Assembly: GCF_020216065.1 (NCBI RefSeq)
Contig: NZ_JAIWNA010000002.1
Coordinates: forward strand, 186,001-250,000
DNA: 64,000 nucleotides
Reading direction: 5' to 3'
From: Nocardia rosealba
Lineage (GTDB): Bacteria > Actinomycetota > Actinomycetes > Mycobacteriales > Mycobacteriaceae
Shown: piece by piece, positions 10,301 through 19,166 of the stretch
Layout: every line of letters begins with the position of its first letter
Numbering within the stretch: the stretch's first letter is position 1
Notes under the pieces: generated by a model
What the model saw: the letters and a program-made list of their open reading frames with translations, nothing else
The model's database searches: none
What the model was told of the DNA's origin: nothing
Program-made: the position numbers and the translations under genes

Positions 10301-11333
10301 CGTCACCGCGATCGACTGGGGCGCCTGGGACGGCGGCATGGTTACCGCCGACCTGCGCGAGCACTTCCGGGCGCGCGGCATCCCGCTGCTGGCCCCGGCC
10401 GCGGGTGCGGCCGCCTTCACCACCCAGTTCACCGAGGACCGCCGGCCCGAGCCGATCCTGCTGGTCGGCGCCGCCACCGCCTTGTCGACCGGCGAAAACG
10501 TGGCCGCCACGGTGCGGGCCCGTCGCGACATCGCGGGCTTGATCGACGAACCCGTGATCGAGGCACACCGCATCGGTGACCACATCGTGCTGCCCGCCAC
10601 CTTCGGCCTCGGCGCGATGATCCATCTCGCGGAGCGAACCAGGCCGGGCCGCACCGTGGTCGGCGTCCGTGACTACCAGGTGCTCAAGGGACTCGTCTTC
10701 GATCATCCGGTCACGGCGCTGGAGATCGAGCTCGTCCCGATCGACGACCTCGACGGCCGTACGGCGGTGCGCGCCACCGTCTTCGACGGCGAGCTCGCCC
10801 ACTTCCGGGCGACCCTACTGCTGGCCGCGAACCCGGACGGCGGTGCCAGGCAAACGATTCCCGCCGGACCGGGCATCCCCGCAGACCGGATCTACCGGGA
10901 CGCCATCCAGTTCCACGGTCCGGCGCTCCAGGGCCTACGCGCGATCCGGGCCGAGAGTGACCGCGCGATCGTCCTGGACTGCCACCTGCCCACCGATCCC
11001 GTCGCCGTCGGCGCCTACGCGGGCCACCTGCACGACCCGGTCGCCGCCGACCTGATCCTGCAGGGCCCGCCCGTCCTCGGCCACCGGCTGCTCGGCACGG
11101 CCTGCCTGCCCCTGGGCGTCGGCCGCATCGACTACCACCACCCGCTCCCGACCGCCGAACCGTTCGTCCTGGTGGTCGACAACCCACGTGTCGGCAGGCT
11201 CGAAGCCCGCATCGACGCCACCGCACTGTCCACCGACGGCACAGTGCTGCAACGCTTCTCGGACGTCACCGTCCTCACGACGCCCGACCTGACGGACAAG
11301 TTCCAGACCTCGGTGAGGAAGTGGACCCGATGA
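4350..11333 (+). CDS. PfaA-like iterative type I synthase, KS-AT-ACPx3-KR-DH
   Basis: 2327 residues in the order of the PUFA-synthase subunit PfaA. KS spans about 10-465 with catalytic Cys211 (DAACAAS), His346 (EAHATGTAVGD) and His386 (GHTKGAAG). AT spans about 565-870 with Ser662 in GHSFGE. A long Ala/Pro/Thr-rich linker contains a helical stretch (about 1030-1110). Three tandem ACPs each carry the DLGVDSIKRV phosphopantetheine site (Ser1278, Ser1395, Ser1506). KR spans about 1780-2000 with a VTGGARGV nucleotide site and Ser1949, Tyr1962 and Asn1966. A C-terminal hotdog DH region spans about 2060-2310. All visible catalytic residues are intact. The start is GTG 4350, after GAGAGG. It should extend malonyl units iteratively; the product is not predictable. 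The architecture also resembles heterocyst-glycolipid and enediyne synthases. Confidence 0.92.
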   Translation: MTVERRLARDPIAIVGMSGLLPKAHTHREYWQNIIDGVDCTSEVPASRWSLDDYYDADRSAPDKTYSRRGAFLPDVAFDPLEFGLPPNQLEVTSTMQTLSLGVARDLLADAGATGSQWYDPARTGVVLGTTGPVPLMHPLAARLSTPVLAEAGRSMGLSESDVGEISRRFVAAFAPWEENSFPGLLANVVAGRVANRLGLGGINCTVDAACAASLAAIRTAIAELQDGRADMMITGGVDTENSIFIYLCFSKVGALSPTGRISPFSAEADGTLLGEGITMLALRRLADARRDGNRIYAVIRGLGSSSDGRSKSIYAPRAEGQRVALDRAYADAECSPADVELIEAHATGTAVGDKTELTALKGLLAEASSETGFAALGSVKSQIGHTKGAAGTAGVMKLALALHQKVLPSTINVDAPNSEIDAARTPFYVNTRTRPWVRDPQRPVRRAAASAMGFGGTNFHIVLEEADQTRGQVLHRVPRAHLWHAPDVAALIDVVRSTPGTDGGDIPAGHARIGFVSVDDDTAADLRTLAVDEMVRNPDAAHWDHPEGVYFRAAAVPDPKVGVLFAGQGSQYVDMGLDTVLNNPPVGAAFDEANAAFVGAEQRLGAVVFPPPAFTEQTRAEQESALRRTEFAQPAIGALAAGQFRVLTEFGLRAHGYLGHSFGELTALWASGALSTEDFFGLARARGAAMTVADDAEAGTMVAVNAARDEVAEVIADLDDVWICNHNAPDQIVVGGGPDGIAAFTARSTEKGWATRDLPVAAAFHTPYVAHAVTEFGAAVEEVDIVEPDARVYADTAGASYGADVAANRATLTAQLSRPVEFVDALRAMHADGCTIFVECGPKQVLTSLVRRTLGEDVIAFATDSGPIGNGDVALKRAAVRLAVLGVELSGINRYAAPATEPTTPAADRMTVTLSAPEYVPAARRAAYAEALSGDYRVQLAADTAAHSHADPEPVSALVDSPTVSPRRGPTLSDLPATVPASVVADSHAVVGARTGAPSYPISESPAVSELSRRPSVPPLVEEQLVTIPVDPLDTALVQHLDTHRQYLDGQLDLARGLAGVLSAGAIDDRLLRAIEAVKDHGVAISESHSRASDVLAQLAEIEGGAAGSHSVTSYRTTPHAVNVPAPTQALTAASAQAPANDHLPEPALLSSGTATTDTVPGSVTPAESGTAYPTGPRAGQGVTGASNTAPQAAGTAPVAPEEHAATPSVTAQTAARTAGSDAQNSAVGPEQGAGAEALDGEAIRAALREVVADKTGYPVEMVDPAMDLEADLGVDSIKRVQVIGALQERFPSLPSLGPEQLGTLRTLDQIADLLATDSATTATDTSAATGDPAAPTGGSAVATDEVASSDADPTHSAETLRQALREVVADKTGYPVEMVDPAMDLEADLGVDSIKRVQVIGALQERFPSLPSLGPEQLGTLRTLDQIADLLADEGPTAAGAASGSAAPAAASDADEVASVDADLAPTAETLRQVLREVVADKTGYPVEMVDPAMDLEADLGVDSIKRVQVIGALQERFPTLPSLGPEQLGTLRSLDQIVAELAGGDVHPKAEAAAETPRHVVELVELAPVDLAVEPYRPAGRALVVCLDESAETDGEAIEEALRALSWTVRRVEPGADTGAADLCVVVAGVATEWAQAERILTDTILVTGRVVPALRGATGRAGFVTVTRLDGHLGMRGDADPVHALLGGLGGVVKTLAAEEPTLFCRALDIAPAATPARVAQIVLEELCDAAIDTIEVGVDASGLRRTPVPSRHKRAVVIETVSTATGFGPTLLTEDDLLLVTGGARGVTATCVLALARHSAARFLLLGRTTLGEEPAWAVGVPDTDLKPAAVRALAGTGVRPKGIERACGDLRAVREIRSTLATLGDRADYLAVDATDATALAEAVAPWRDRITGVVHGAGILADSMIPDKTVDSIARVLRPKLGGLAAVLAAVGEPKDLVLFTSVAGLFGNAGQADYAAANEALCRFAVSWRRRHPGHRVTAIDWGAWDGGMVTADLREHFRARGIPLLAPAAGAAAFTTQFTEDRRPEPILLVGAATALSTGENVAATVRARRDIAGLIDEPVIEAHRIGDHIVLPATFGLGAMIHLAERTRPGRTVVGVRDYQVLKGLVFDHPVTALEIELVPIDDLDGRTAVRATVFDGELAHFRATLLLAANPDGGARQTIPAGPGIPADRIYRDAIQFHGPALQGLRAIRAESDRAIVLDCHLPTDPVAVGAYAGHLHDPVAADLILQGPPVLGHRLLGTACLPLGVGRIDYHHPLPTAEPFVLVVDNPRVGRLEARIDATALSTDGTVLQRFSDVTVLTTPDLTDKFQTSVRKWTR
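8094..8984 (+). repeat. Three tandem ACP-coding repeats in the PfaA-like gene
   Basis: Three 207-bp units (8094-8300, 8445-8651, 8778-8984) encode nearly identical ACP domains, with long stretches identical at the DNA level across the phosphopantetheine site. Units 2 and 3 are offset by exactly 333 bp and also share their upstream linker (8385 onward and 8718 onward). This indicates a recent duplication of ACP plus linker. Unit 1 to unit 2 is offset by 351 bp with a different linker. In PUFA synthases ACP copy number is known to scale yield. Near-identity also makes this stretch prone to copy-number change or assembly collapse. Confidence 0.95.
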
Positions 11334-13900
11334 CAGCCCTCGACTTCGACGGCATCGCCTTCGACCCGATCGGCGCGCCTCCCACGCAGCCCGCCCTGAG
11401 CGCGCCGCCGCACACCGTGCCACCCGCCCGACCAGCGCCCTACTCCGCACCCGCCCGGCCGGCGCCCGACTCCGCGAGCCGGACGCCTGACCCCGCCTCG
11501 GCAGTGGAGCACGCCGGACACGCGGGGGTACCCGATGGGCGCGCAGTGGAATTCACTCGACAGACGCGAGACGGCGCCCAGTCCGCAGGGGAACGTGCCA
11601 CACGCGCGGGAGCGCCCGCGATCGCTGAGACGAGTGAGGGGAGCGCCACCGCACCGCGCGACGCCATCGCCGAGCTCCGCACCGGCGTCGTCACCGCCCA
11701 CCGCGCAGCCCTCGCCGCACAAGTCGCCCTACAGCGTGCGCTGTGGACGCGGGCTGTGGGAACGCCTCTGTCCAGCAATGGCGTTCGAGTCCGCGCGACG
11801 GCCGCCATCGCCGTTCGGGGTGGACAGCGTGCGGCGGATTCCGCTGCCGTGACCGGGGAATCGTGTGCGGCGGATTCCGCTGTGGTTTCCGCCGGCGAGG
11901 GGGCATCGTTCGCGCTCCACGATGTGCCCGGTGGCGTAGCCGACGACGCAAGAATTGCCACCGCCGTTCTCGGCGGGCATCAGGCTCGGGCATTCGGTGC
12001 CGCTGTCGAGCCACCCGCGAACCGCGAGGTATCCGCAGGCGAAACCAGCGCCGAACTACCCGACACCGGGCTCGCGGCCCCGCGCGCGGGCGCACAACGG
12101 GCCGTGGCAGGTCCCGGCGCGGCAGTGCCCGGCCACCGTGGCACGGCACCGCTCGGCGTCACAGCACCGGTCGGCGATCGAGCATCCCGTGCGTCCGTCG
12201 CCGCCAGGGAGGGCGCGTTCAAGCCACTGGCTCGCACCACGCGCACCGAGTTGGACCGCGCGGCCCTCGAGGCGCTGGCCGCGGGCGCGATCGCGGAGGT
12301 GTTCGGGCCGGGCTACCGGCGCGACGGAGTCGAGGTCGCGGCGCGCCTGGCCGCTGGAGAACCGTTGGTACTCGACGCGATCGAAGCGATCGAGCTGTAC
12401 GGCGGTACCGGTGACGGCCGGGTCGTCGCCCGGTACGACGGCGCGCCCGACGTCGCCGCCCGTCAGGCCGCCGAGGTGTTCGCGCTGTTCACCGGCATGC
12501 ACCTGTGCCTGTCGGGGAGCACATCGACCACGGCGACCGTGCCACTTCGACCGCCGAGCTTCCCTGCGCCTCCCGTGGGCCAGGGTTATTCGACCGGTTC
12601 TGCTGTCGCCGGACGCGTCGCGGCCCACCGCACCTTGGAGCTCGTCGTGAGCGCCTTGGATCTCGTCCCCCGTCCGCACGTCACGGGCACGGCGAGCTTC
12701 TCCGCAGGGGAGCCCGATCTGTCCGTCGAGGTCACCGTCACCGAGGCGCCGGGCGCGGGCGTCGGACCCGGCCAGGCCGTACCGAACCTGCTGCTCAACG
12801 AATTCCACATGACCCACCTCGCTCGCGGCGACCAGGCGACCGCCATGGGCCCCGAGTTCGCGGAGTACACCGGCGTCCGCGCGACCCGACTGCCCACCGG
12901 CGGCCTGCTCCTGGTCGACCGGGTACGCGAATTCGACGGTGCGCGCGGCACTCTCGACCACGCCGCGTACACCACCGAATACGACTCGCCCGCCGACTCC
13001 TGGTATTACGCCGACACCGCCAACGAATCCATGCCGCATTTCGTGTACATGGAGACCTCGCTGCAGGCGGCCCTGCTCATGGGCTACTACGCGGGACCTA
13101 CGCTGACCCAGCCAGGTACAACTCTCAGCCTGCGCAATCTCGGCGGCACGGCGACGGTCCTGCGCCAGGTCGACCTGCGCGACCGCACCATCGAACAGTC
13201 CTCGCGGCTGCTGTCGACGACGATCCTGCCCGGCTCCTCCCTGCAGACCTTCGACTACACGCTCAGCGTCGACGGCTTGCCTTTCTACACCGGCGAGACC
13301 ATGTTCGGCTACTTCAGCGACGAGGCCCTCGCCAACCAGACCGGGCTCGACGCCGGGCGCCCCGCACCGTCCTGGCTGGCCGAGAACCCGACGGCCGAAG
13401 TCCGGACGATCGACGTGGCCGCCCGCCGCGCCGACCCGCACGCACCCCTGTGCGCGCGCCGCACACTGGCCCTCATCGACCAGGTCGACGTGGTCGACGG
13501 CGGCGGCAAACACGGTGCGGGATACCTGCATTCGCTGCGGCCCATCGACCCCGCCGACTGGTTCTTCGACCGCCACTTCCACCTCGACCCGGTCATACCC
13601 GGCTCACTCGGCGTCGAATCGGTGATCCACGCCGTCCAGGAATGGCTGCTGGACGCGGGTCACGCCGCGAGCATGGCCGACCCGGTGTTCCGCATCCCGG
13701 CCGACATTCCCTTCAGCTGGCGCTACCGCGGTCAGTTCCTGCCCACCGACGGCACCGTGGAACTCGAAGCCCACGTCAAGGCGCTGCATCGCGGACCACA
13801 CGGGGTGACAGCGGTGGTGGACGGCTCGCTGTGGAAGCCGGGCCTGCGCATCTACGAAGTGACCGACCTGGCCGTCGAACTCGTCGATCGGAGAGCGTGA
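11330..13900 (+). CDS. PfaC-like double dehydratase protein (DH1-DH2) lacking KS-CLF
   Basis: 856 residues from ATG 11330, which overlaps the PfaA-like stop (ATGA) and follows GAGGAAG. Residues 1 to about 290 are Ala/Pro/Gly/Arg-rich low-complexity sequence, including an 18-bp direct repeat (11829-11846 and 11865-11882). The C-terminal half matches the FabA-like pair of PfaC: an entry segment [17 protein letters not shown]1 with [14 protein letters not shown] and YMETSLQA, then DH2 with [20 protein letters not shown]2 keeps the FabA-type His and the Glu of GVESV. The usual Cys before that His is Arg. The KS and chain-length-factor domains normally occupying the N-terminal half of PfaC are absent. 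It likely dehydrates and isomerises ACP-bound intermediates. Confidence 0.85.
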   Translation: MTALDFDGIAFDPIGAPPTQPALSAPPHTVPPARPAPYSAPARPAPDSASRTPDPASAVEHAGHAGVPDGRAVEFTRQTRDGAQSAGERATRAGAPAIAETSEGSATAPRDAIAELRTGVVTAHRAALAAQVALQRALWTRAVGTPLSSNGVRVRATAAIAVRGGQRAADSAAVTGESCAADSAVVSAGEGASFALHDVPGGVADDARIATAVLGGHQARAFGAAVEPPANREVSAGETSAELPDTGLAAPRAGAQRAVAGPGAAVPGHRGTAPLGVTAPVGDRASRASVAAREGAFKPLARTTRTELDRAALEALAAGAIAEVFGPGYRRDGVEVAARLAAGEPLVLDAIEAIELYGGTGDGRVVARYDGAPDVAARQAAEVFALFTGMHLCLSGSTSTTATVPLRPPSFPAPPVGQGYSTGSAVAGRVAAHRTLELVVSALDLVPRPHVTGTASFSAGEPDLSVEVTVTEAPGAGVGPGQAVPNLLLNEFHMTHLARGDQATAMGPEFAEYTGVRATRLPTGGLLLVDRVREFDGARGTLDHAAYTTEYDSPADSWYYADTANESMPHFVYMETSLQAALLMGYYAGPTLTQPGTTLSLRNLGGTATVLRQVDLRDRTIEQSSRLLSTTILPGSSLQTFDYTLSVDGLPFYTGETMFGYFSDEALANQTGLDAGRPAPSWLAENPTAEVRTIDVAARRADPHAPLCARRTLALIDQVDVVDGGGKHGAGYLHSLRPIDPADWFFDRHFHLDPVIPGSLGVESVIHAVQEWLLDAGHAASMADPVFRIPADIPFSWRYRGQFLPTDGTVELEAHVKALHRGPHGVTAVVDGSLWKPGLRIYEVTDLAVELVDRRA

Positions 13901-15468
13901 TGACCACGATGCGCACCGTGGCGGTCGCCACCACCACCGAGGGCATCACGGCCCTGCTGCTCGATCTGGACTCGCCGGTCTGGATCGTCCGCGCCGACGG
14001 ACAGGTCGGTGCCACCGCGGACCAGACCGTCGCCGCGCGTGCCGAGGTGCTCGCCGCGGTCGGGCCGCTTCCGCCGGAACGGCTCGGCGACAGCGCGTTC
14101 CGCACAGCCCACGGTGTCCGCGCGGCCTACGCCGCGGGCGCGATGGCCAACGGCATCGCCTCACCCGCTCTGGTGAAAGCCATGGCGCGGCACGGCTACC
14201 TGGCCGCCTACGGCGCCGCGGGCGTCGCGCCGGCCAGGGTCGACGCGGCACTGGGCGAGCTCGCCGCCGACCTGAGCGCAAAGCCGTTCGCCTGCAACCT
14301 CATCCACAGTCCGAGCGAACCCGCCTTGGAACGTGCGATCGTCGACTCGTGTCTGCGGCACGGTGTCCGCTGCGTGGAGGCGTCGGCGTTCATGGACCTG
14401 ACCGCCGAGGTCGTGCGCTATCGAGCCCTCGGCCTCGGCGTCGACCAGCGGGGCGACATCGAGATCGGGCACCGGGTGATCGCCAAGGTCTCGCGGGTCG
14501 AAGTCGCCGAACTGTTCCTGCGTCCGGCACCGGCCCGGCTGCTGCGCGAGCTCGTGGCGGCGGGCCGGATCACTGCCGCGCAGGCCCGCCTCGCCGCACA
14601 GGTGCCGATGGCCGACGACATCACTGCCGAAGCCGACTCCGGCGGCCACACCGACCGCAGGCCGCTGACGGTGCTGCTGCCGGAACTGGTCGCGGCCCGG
14701 GATCGCCTGGCCGCCACGGTGCCCGGCGCCGACCGCGTCCGGATCGGCGCCGCCGGTGGGCTCGGCACACCCGACGCCGTCGCGGCCGCCTTCGGACTCG
14801 GCGCGGCCTACGTGGTGACCGGGTCGGTCAACCAGTCGGCCGTCGAGGCGGCGCAGTGCGGTGCCACCAAGACTCTGCTGGCGCGCGCCGAGTTCGCCGA
14901 CTGTGCCATGTCGCCCTCCTCGGACATGTTCGAACTCGGAGTGCAGGTGCAGGTGCTGCGCCGGGGCACGATGTTCGCGGCCCGCGCGCAGAAGCTCTAC
15001 GACATCTACCGCGCCTACCCGGGGCTCGACGCGCTGCCGACCGCGCTGCGCGCCGAGCTGGAAGCCACCCTGTTCCGCAGGCCGCTCGACGAGGTGTGGC
15101 AGGAGTGCGTCCGGTACTTCACCGAGCGCGACCCGGCCCAACTGACCGGCGCGGAGCGGGACCCGAAAGCCAGGATGGCTTTGGTGTTCCGCTGGTACCT
15201 CGGCCTGTCCTCGGGCTGGAGCATCCGCGGCGACGCCGACCGGGTCACCGACTACCAGATCTGGTGCGGCCCCGCGATGGGCGCCTTCAACACCTGGACG
15301 GCCGGAACCCATCTCGCCGCCCCGGAGAACCGCGCCGTCGCCGAGATCGCCGACCAGCTCCTGTTCGGCGCCGCCTATCTCACCCGGGTCGCCCAGTTGC
15401 GCACCGCGGGTGTGCGGCTGCCCGCCGCCTGCGCTCGTTACGTCCCACGTCCGCTGGAGGACCGATGA
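13900..15468 (+). CDS. PfaD-like enoyl reductase (nitronate-monooxygenase/FMN fold)
   Basis: 522 residues starting at ATG 13900, which shares one base with the upstream stop (TGATG). It is an FMN-dependent TIM-barrel enoyl reductase of the PfaD family, the stand-alone trans-acting ER of PUFA synthases and trans-AT PKSs. Diagnostic segments are [21 protein letters not shown], the Asp/Ala-rich [35 protein letters not shown] with VTGSVNQS (FMN phosphate region), and the C-terminal [13 protein letters not shown]. The length suits the family. It should reduce selected double bonds of the chain on the PfaA-like ACPs and so set the unsaturation pattern. Confidence 0.93.
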   Translation: MTTMRTVAVATTTEGITALLLDLDSPVWIVRADGQVGATADQTVAARAEVLAAVGPLPPERLGDSAFRTAHGVRAAYAAGAMANGIASPALVKAMARHGYLAAYGAAGVAPARVDAALGELAADLSAKPFACNLIHSPSEPALERAIVDSCLRHGVRCVEASAFMDLTAEVVRYRALGLGVDQRGDIEIGHRVIAKVSRVEVAELFLRPAPARLLRELVAAGRITAAQARLAAQVPMADDITAEADSGGHTDRRPLTVLLPELVAARDRLAATVPGADRVRIGAAGGLGTPDAVAAAFGLGAAYVVTGSVNQSAVEAAQCGATKTLLARAEFADCAMSPSSDMFELGVQVQVLRRGTMFAARAQKLYDIYRAYPGLDALPTALRAELEATLFRRPLDEVWQECVRYFTERDPAQLTGAERDPKARMALVFRWYLGLSSGWSIRGDADRVTDYQIWCGPAMGAFNTWTAGTHLAAPENRAVAEIADQLLFGAAYLTRVAQLRTAGVRLPAACARYVPRPLEDR

Positions 15469-17159
15469 CCGTCGTCGACACCACCGCGACCACCGGAACG
15501 GCCTGGATGCTGTGCCCGGCCTGCGACACGATGATCTACCGCAAACGCTACGAGCGGGCGAGCCGCGTGTGCCCCGAATGCGACGGCCACGGCATGCTCA
15601 CCGCCGACCAGCGCGTCGACCAGCTTCTCGACGCGGACTCGGCCGAGCCGATCGCCACCGCGGCCACCGTCACCGACCCGCTCGGCTTCACCGACACCCG
15701 CGCCTACCCCGAACGGATCAGCCAGGCGCGCGAGAGCACCGAGCTGCCCGACGCGATCCGCTGCGTGCGCGGCACCGTCGACGGCACACCGATCGTGCTG
15801 GCGGTCATGGACTTCCGCTTCCTCGGCGGCAGTCTCGGCAGTGCCGTCGGCGAGGCGGTGACCGCGGCGGCGGAAGCGGCGCTGGCCGACCGGGCGCCGC
15901 TGGTGCTCGTGACCGCATCCGGTGGGGCGCGGATGCAGGAGGGCATCGTCGCGCTCATGCAGATGGCCAAGACCAGCCGGGCGCTGCGCCGCCTCGACGA
16001 CGCGGGCGTGCTGACCGTCTCGATCATCACCGACCCCACCTACGGCGGTGTCGCGGCGTCGTTCGCCACCGCCACCGACATCATCGTCGCCGAACCCGGT
16101 GCGCGACTGGGCTTCGCGGGCCCGCGGGTGATCCAGCAGACCATCGGCCAGACCCTGCCCGAGGGCTTCCAGACCGCGGAATTCCTGCTCGAGCACGGCA
16201 TCGTCGACATGATCTGCCATCGCTGGGCGCTGCGCACCCGCCTCGCCCGCCTGGTCGCGATGACCACCCCACCACCGCACCGCACCGAGCCCGGCGAGGC
16301 CGACGCCGTGATCACCGACCCCGCCGCCCTCACCGTCGGCGAATCCTGGGATCGCGTGCGCGCGGCCCGCAGGCTCGGCAGGCCCACCACCCTGGACTAT
16401 CTCGCCGGCGCCTTCGACGACTTCGTCGAACTGCACGGCGACCGCATGTCGGCCGACTGCCCCGCCATGATCGCGGGCCTGGCCCGCCTCGACGGCCTGC
16501 CGGTCGTGGTGCTCGGCACCCAGAAGGGCCACACCGGACCCGAACTCACCGAACGCAACTACGGGATGCCCACCCCCGCGGGTTATCGCAAGGCGGTCCG
16601 GGTGCTGCGCCTGGCCGCCAAGCTCGGCAGGCCCGTCGTCACGCTGGTGGACACGGCGGGCGCCTATCCCGGCATCGAGGCCGAGGAACAGGGCCAGGCG
16701 GTGGCCATCGCCGAATCGCTGAAGCTGCTGGCCGGACTGCCCGTGCCGGTGGTCACCGTGATCACCGGGGAAGGCGGCAGCGGCGGCGCGCTCGCGCTGG
16801 CACTGGCCGATCGGGTCCTGGTGTGCGAGAACGCGATCTACTCGGTGATCAGCCCCGAGGGCTGCGCGGCCATCCTGTGGAAGGACCCCGCCGCCGCGCC
16901 CCGTGCTGCCGCCGCCCTGCGGGTGGACGCGGCCGCACTGCTCGAGCTCGGCATCGCCGACGCCGTCGTCCCCGAACCGGCCGGTGGCGCCGACCGCGAT
17001 CCCGTCGGCGCGGCGGCCCTGCTGCGGCGGGCGGTGCGCCGAGCCGTCAATGAGCTGGCGGCGTGCCCGAGTGCCGATTTGATCGCCCAGCGGCACAACC
17101 GTTTCCGCGGCTACGGCCTGGCCCGCGACCTCCCGGAGACCTCGTGGTCGGCTTCCTGA
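15465..17159 (+). CDS. Fused acetyl-CoA carboxylase carboxyltransferase (AccD-AccA)
   Basis: 564 residues with both carboxyltransferase halves in one chain. The N-terminal AccD part begins with a four-Cys zinc finger ([14 protein letters not shown] then CPEC) and has [10 protein letters not shown] and [12 protein letters not shown]. The C-terminal AccA part has [41 protein letters not shown] and [12 protein letters not shown]. It transfers CO2 from carboxybiotin to acetyl-CoA, giving malonyl-CoA. The gene overlaps pfaD by 4 nt (ATGA). This E. coli-type enzyme with zinc finger differs from the usual actinobacterial AccA3/AccD acyl-CoA carboxylases, which suggests a dedicated supply for the synthase. 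Confidence 0.93.
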   Translation: MTVVDTTATTGTAWMLCPACDTMIYRKRYERASRVCPECDGHGMLTADQRVDQLLDADSAEPIATAATVTDPLGFTDTRAYPERISQARESTELPDAIRCVRGTVDGTPIVLAVMDFRFLGGSLGSAVGEAVTAAAEAALADRAPLVLVTASGGARMQEGIVALMQMAKTSRALRRLDDAGVLTVSIITDPTYGGVAASFATATDIIVAEPGARLGFAGPRVIQQTIGQTLPEGFQTAEFLLEHGIVDMICHRWALRTRLARLVAMTTPPPHRTEPGEADAVITDPAALTVGESWDRVRAARRLGRPTTLDYLAGAFDDFVELHGDRMSADCPAMIAGLARLDGLPVVVLGTQKGHTGPELTERNYGMPTPAGYRKAVRVLRLAAKLGRPVVTLVDTAGAYPGIEAEEQGQAVAIAESLKLLAGLPVPVVTVITGEGGSGGALALALADRVLVCENAIYSVISPEGCAAILWKDPAAAPRAAAALRVDAAALLELGIADAVVPEPAGGADRDPVGAAALLRRAVRRAVNELAACPSADLIAQRHNRFRGYGLARDLPETSWSAS

Positions 17160-17239
17160 TCCGCCATCCGTTGACCGCTTTGCGACAGAGCTTGTGTAGT
17201 ACCGACCAACCCGCACACCAAGATTCAGGAGCAGAACCG

Positions 17240-17776
17240 ATGACCGAGTCCGTGACCAACGACCCTCCCGTGCGGGCCGTGAGCCCGACCGAAGCGGACC
17301 ACAGCCTCTCGGTGCTCAGCCGCCACGCCATGACGGTGGGCGCCACCGGGTCCGCCCCGACCTCGGTGACGGTCGCCAACGGCCCGGTGTCGCTGCGCAT
17401 CACCTGGGGCGAGCGCCCCGCGGCGGCCGCCGGCGAGGGTGAGCCGGCGGGACATCTGGTTCTCGTCCCGACCGAACCCACCGACGGGGGCGCAGCCAGG
17501 GCGGACAGGCCCGCCGACAACGGCGCCGCATCGACCTTCCCGCTCACCGCCGAGACCGTCGGCGTGTTCTATCGAGCGCCGGAACCCGGTGCCGCACCGT
17601 TCGTGGCGGTGGGCGACCCCGTGCGCGCCGGCCAACAGGTGGGCATCATCGAGGCGATGAAGCTGATGATCCCGGTCACCGCGGCGCGAGAGGGCGTGGT
17701 GGCGGAGATCCTCGTCGACAACGGTGACGCCGTGGAGCACGGCCAGGCCCTGATCGTGTTCGAGGCGCTGCGATGA
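17240..17776 (+). CDS. accB: Biotin carboxyl carrier protein of acetyl-CoA carboxylase
   Basis: 178 residues from ATG 17240, after AGGAGCAG. The frame is open upstream to 17063, but that part overlaps the AccD-AccA C terminus and carries no recognisable domain. The C-terminal biotinyl domain has the biotinylation site EAMKLM and the usual GDPVRAGQQVGIIE and VEHGQALIVFE flanks. The first about 100 residues are a variable Ala/Pro/Thr linker, as in AccB proteins. An 80-bp gap separates it from AccD-AccA. It overlaps accC by 4 nt (ATGA). It carries carboxybiotin from AccC to the carboxyltransferase. Confidence 0.92.
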   Translation: MTESVTNDPPVRAVSPTEADHSLSVLSRHAMTVGATGSAPTSVTVANGPVSLRITWGERPAAAAGEGEPAGHLVLVPTEPTDGGAARADRPADNGAASTFPLTAETVGVFYRAPEPGAAPFVAVGDPVRAGQQVGIIEAMKLMIPVTAAREGVVAEILVDNGDAVEHGQALIVFEALR

Positions 17777-19144
17777 CGCGCCCCTTCGGCAAGGTCCTGA
17801 TCGCCAACCGCGGGGAGATCGCGGTACGGGTCATCCGTACGTGCCGCGAACTGGGCATCGCCACCGTGGCGGTGCACTCCGCCGCGGACCGTGACTCCGC
17901 GGCGGTGCGCCTGGCCGACGAACACGTCCAGATCGGTCCGGCCCCGGCAAAACGCAGCTACCTGTCGATCCCTGCGATCATCGAGGCGGCCCGCGCCACC
18001 GGCGCCGACGCGATCCACCCCGGCTACGGATTCCTTTCGGAAGATCCGGATTTCGCCGAGGTGTGCCAGGCGGAGGGCTTCGTGTTCGTCGGCGCACCGT
18101 CGGCGGTCATGGCCCGGCTCGGTGACAAGTCGACCGCCCGTGCGCTGATGGCCGACGCGGGCCTGCCCCTGCTGCCGGGCAGCCGCGACGCCGTCGACGA
18201 CCCCGACGCGGCACGGGCCCTGGCCGACGAGATCGGCTACCCGGTGATCATCAAAGCCGTCGCCGGCGGTGGTGGCCGAGGGATGCGGGTCGTGCGCGAC
18301 GGCGACGAGTTCGCCACGGCTTGGCAGCACACCAGGGCCGCGGCCGCCGCCGTTTTCGGTGACGGCAGGCTCTATGTCGAGCGCTACCTGGAATCGGCCA
18401 GGCACGTGGAAGTGCAGGTCCTCGCCGACACCCATGGCACCGTCCGGCACCTGGGTCTGCGTGACTGTTCGCTGCAGCGCAGGCATCAGAAGCTGGTCGA
18501 GGAATCGCCTGCCCCCGGCCTGGCGCCGGACCTCGCCGACCGCATCGGCGCCGCGGCCGTCCGCGGCTGTGCGGCAGCGGGTTACGTCGGGGCGGGCACC
18601 GTGGAGTTCCTGCTGGCCCCGGACGGCCGGTTCTACTTCATGGAGGTCAACTGCCGCCTGCAGGTCGAGCATCCGGTTACCGAGATGGTCACCGGCGTCG
18701 ACCTGGTCGCCGAACAACTGCGCATCGCCGCGGGCGAACCACTGACCCTCGGCGCCGATCGCAGGCCCGAGGGTGTCGCCATCGAATGCCGCCTCAATGC
18801 CGAAGACCCCGAACGCGGGTTCGCCCCCGCCCCGGGCTCCCTCACCCGGTGTGAGCTCCCTGCCGGCCCTTTTCGTTCGTGTGGACACCCATATCGCACC
18901 GGGCTATGCGGTTCCGCCACACTACGATTCGCTGCTGGCCAAGGTCATCGTGTGGGGGCCGGACCGGCCGACAGCGATTGCCCGGATGCGTCGCGCCCTC
19001 GCCGAAACCACCATCGCCGGACCGGGCGTGGCTACCACCACCGATTTCCTGCACGACATCCTCGATCACCCGCGCTTCCGGGCCGCCACCCATGACACCG
19101 CCCTCATCGGCGACCTGAACACCCCGGCCGCAGTGACGTCGTAG
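17773..19144 (+). pseudogene. accC: Biotin carboxylase AccC, interrupted by one frameshift
   Basis: ATP-grasp biotin carboxylase. The first frame reads normally: KVLIANRGEIAVRVIRT, HPGYGFLSED, AGGGGRGMRVV, FMEVNCRLQVEHPVTE. It holds up to about residue 366 (LPAGPF), then turns into unrelated sequence. From 18874 the missing C terminus (VRVDTHIAPGYAVPPHYDS to the stop at 19142-19144) continues one frame over. Removing one T from the TTTT at 18870-18873 restores a normal protein of about 456 residues, so one extra base explains everything. It is a real mutation, a sequencing error or, less likely, recoding. If real, biotin carboxylation must come from another AccC/AccA3 in the genome. Confidence 0.9.
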
Positions 19145-19166
19145 ACGGCGAGGAACATCCGGGTGC

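Noticed and set aside
4350..11333. Enediyne PKS (PKSE)
   Set aside because: Three tandem PfaA-type ACPs (DLGVDSIKRV), no C-terminal phosphopantetheinyl transferase domain, and separate PfaC-like and PfaD-like genes; no enediyne accessory genes are nearby.
12505..13899. 465-residue upstream extension of the PfaD-like frame
   Set aside because: It overlaps the DH-DH gene in another frame, is Arg-rich without domains, and the ATG at 13900 has the expected TGATG coupling.
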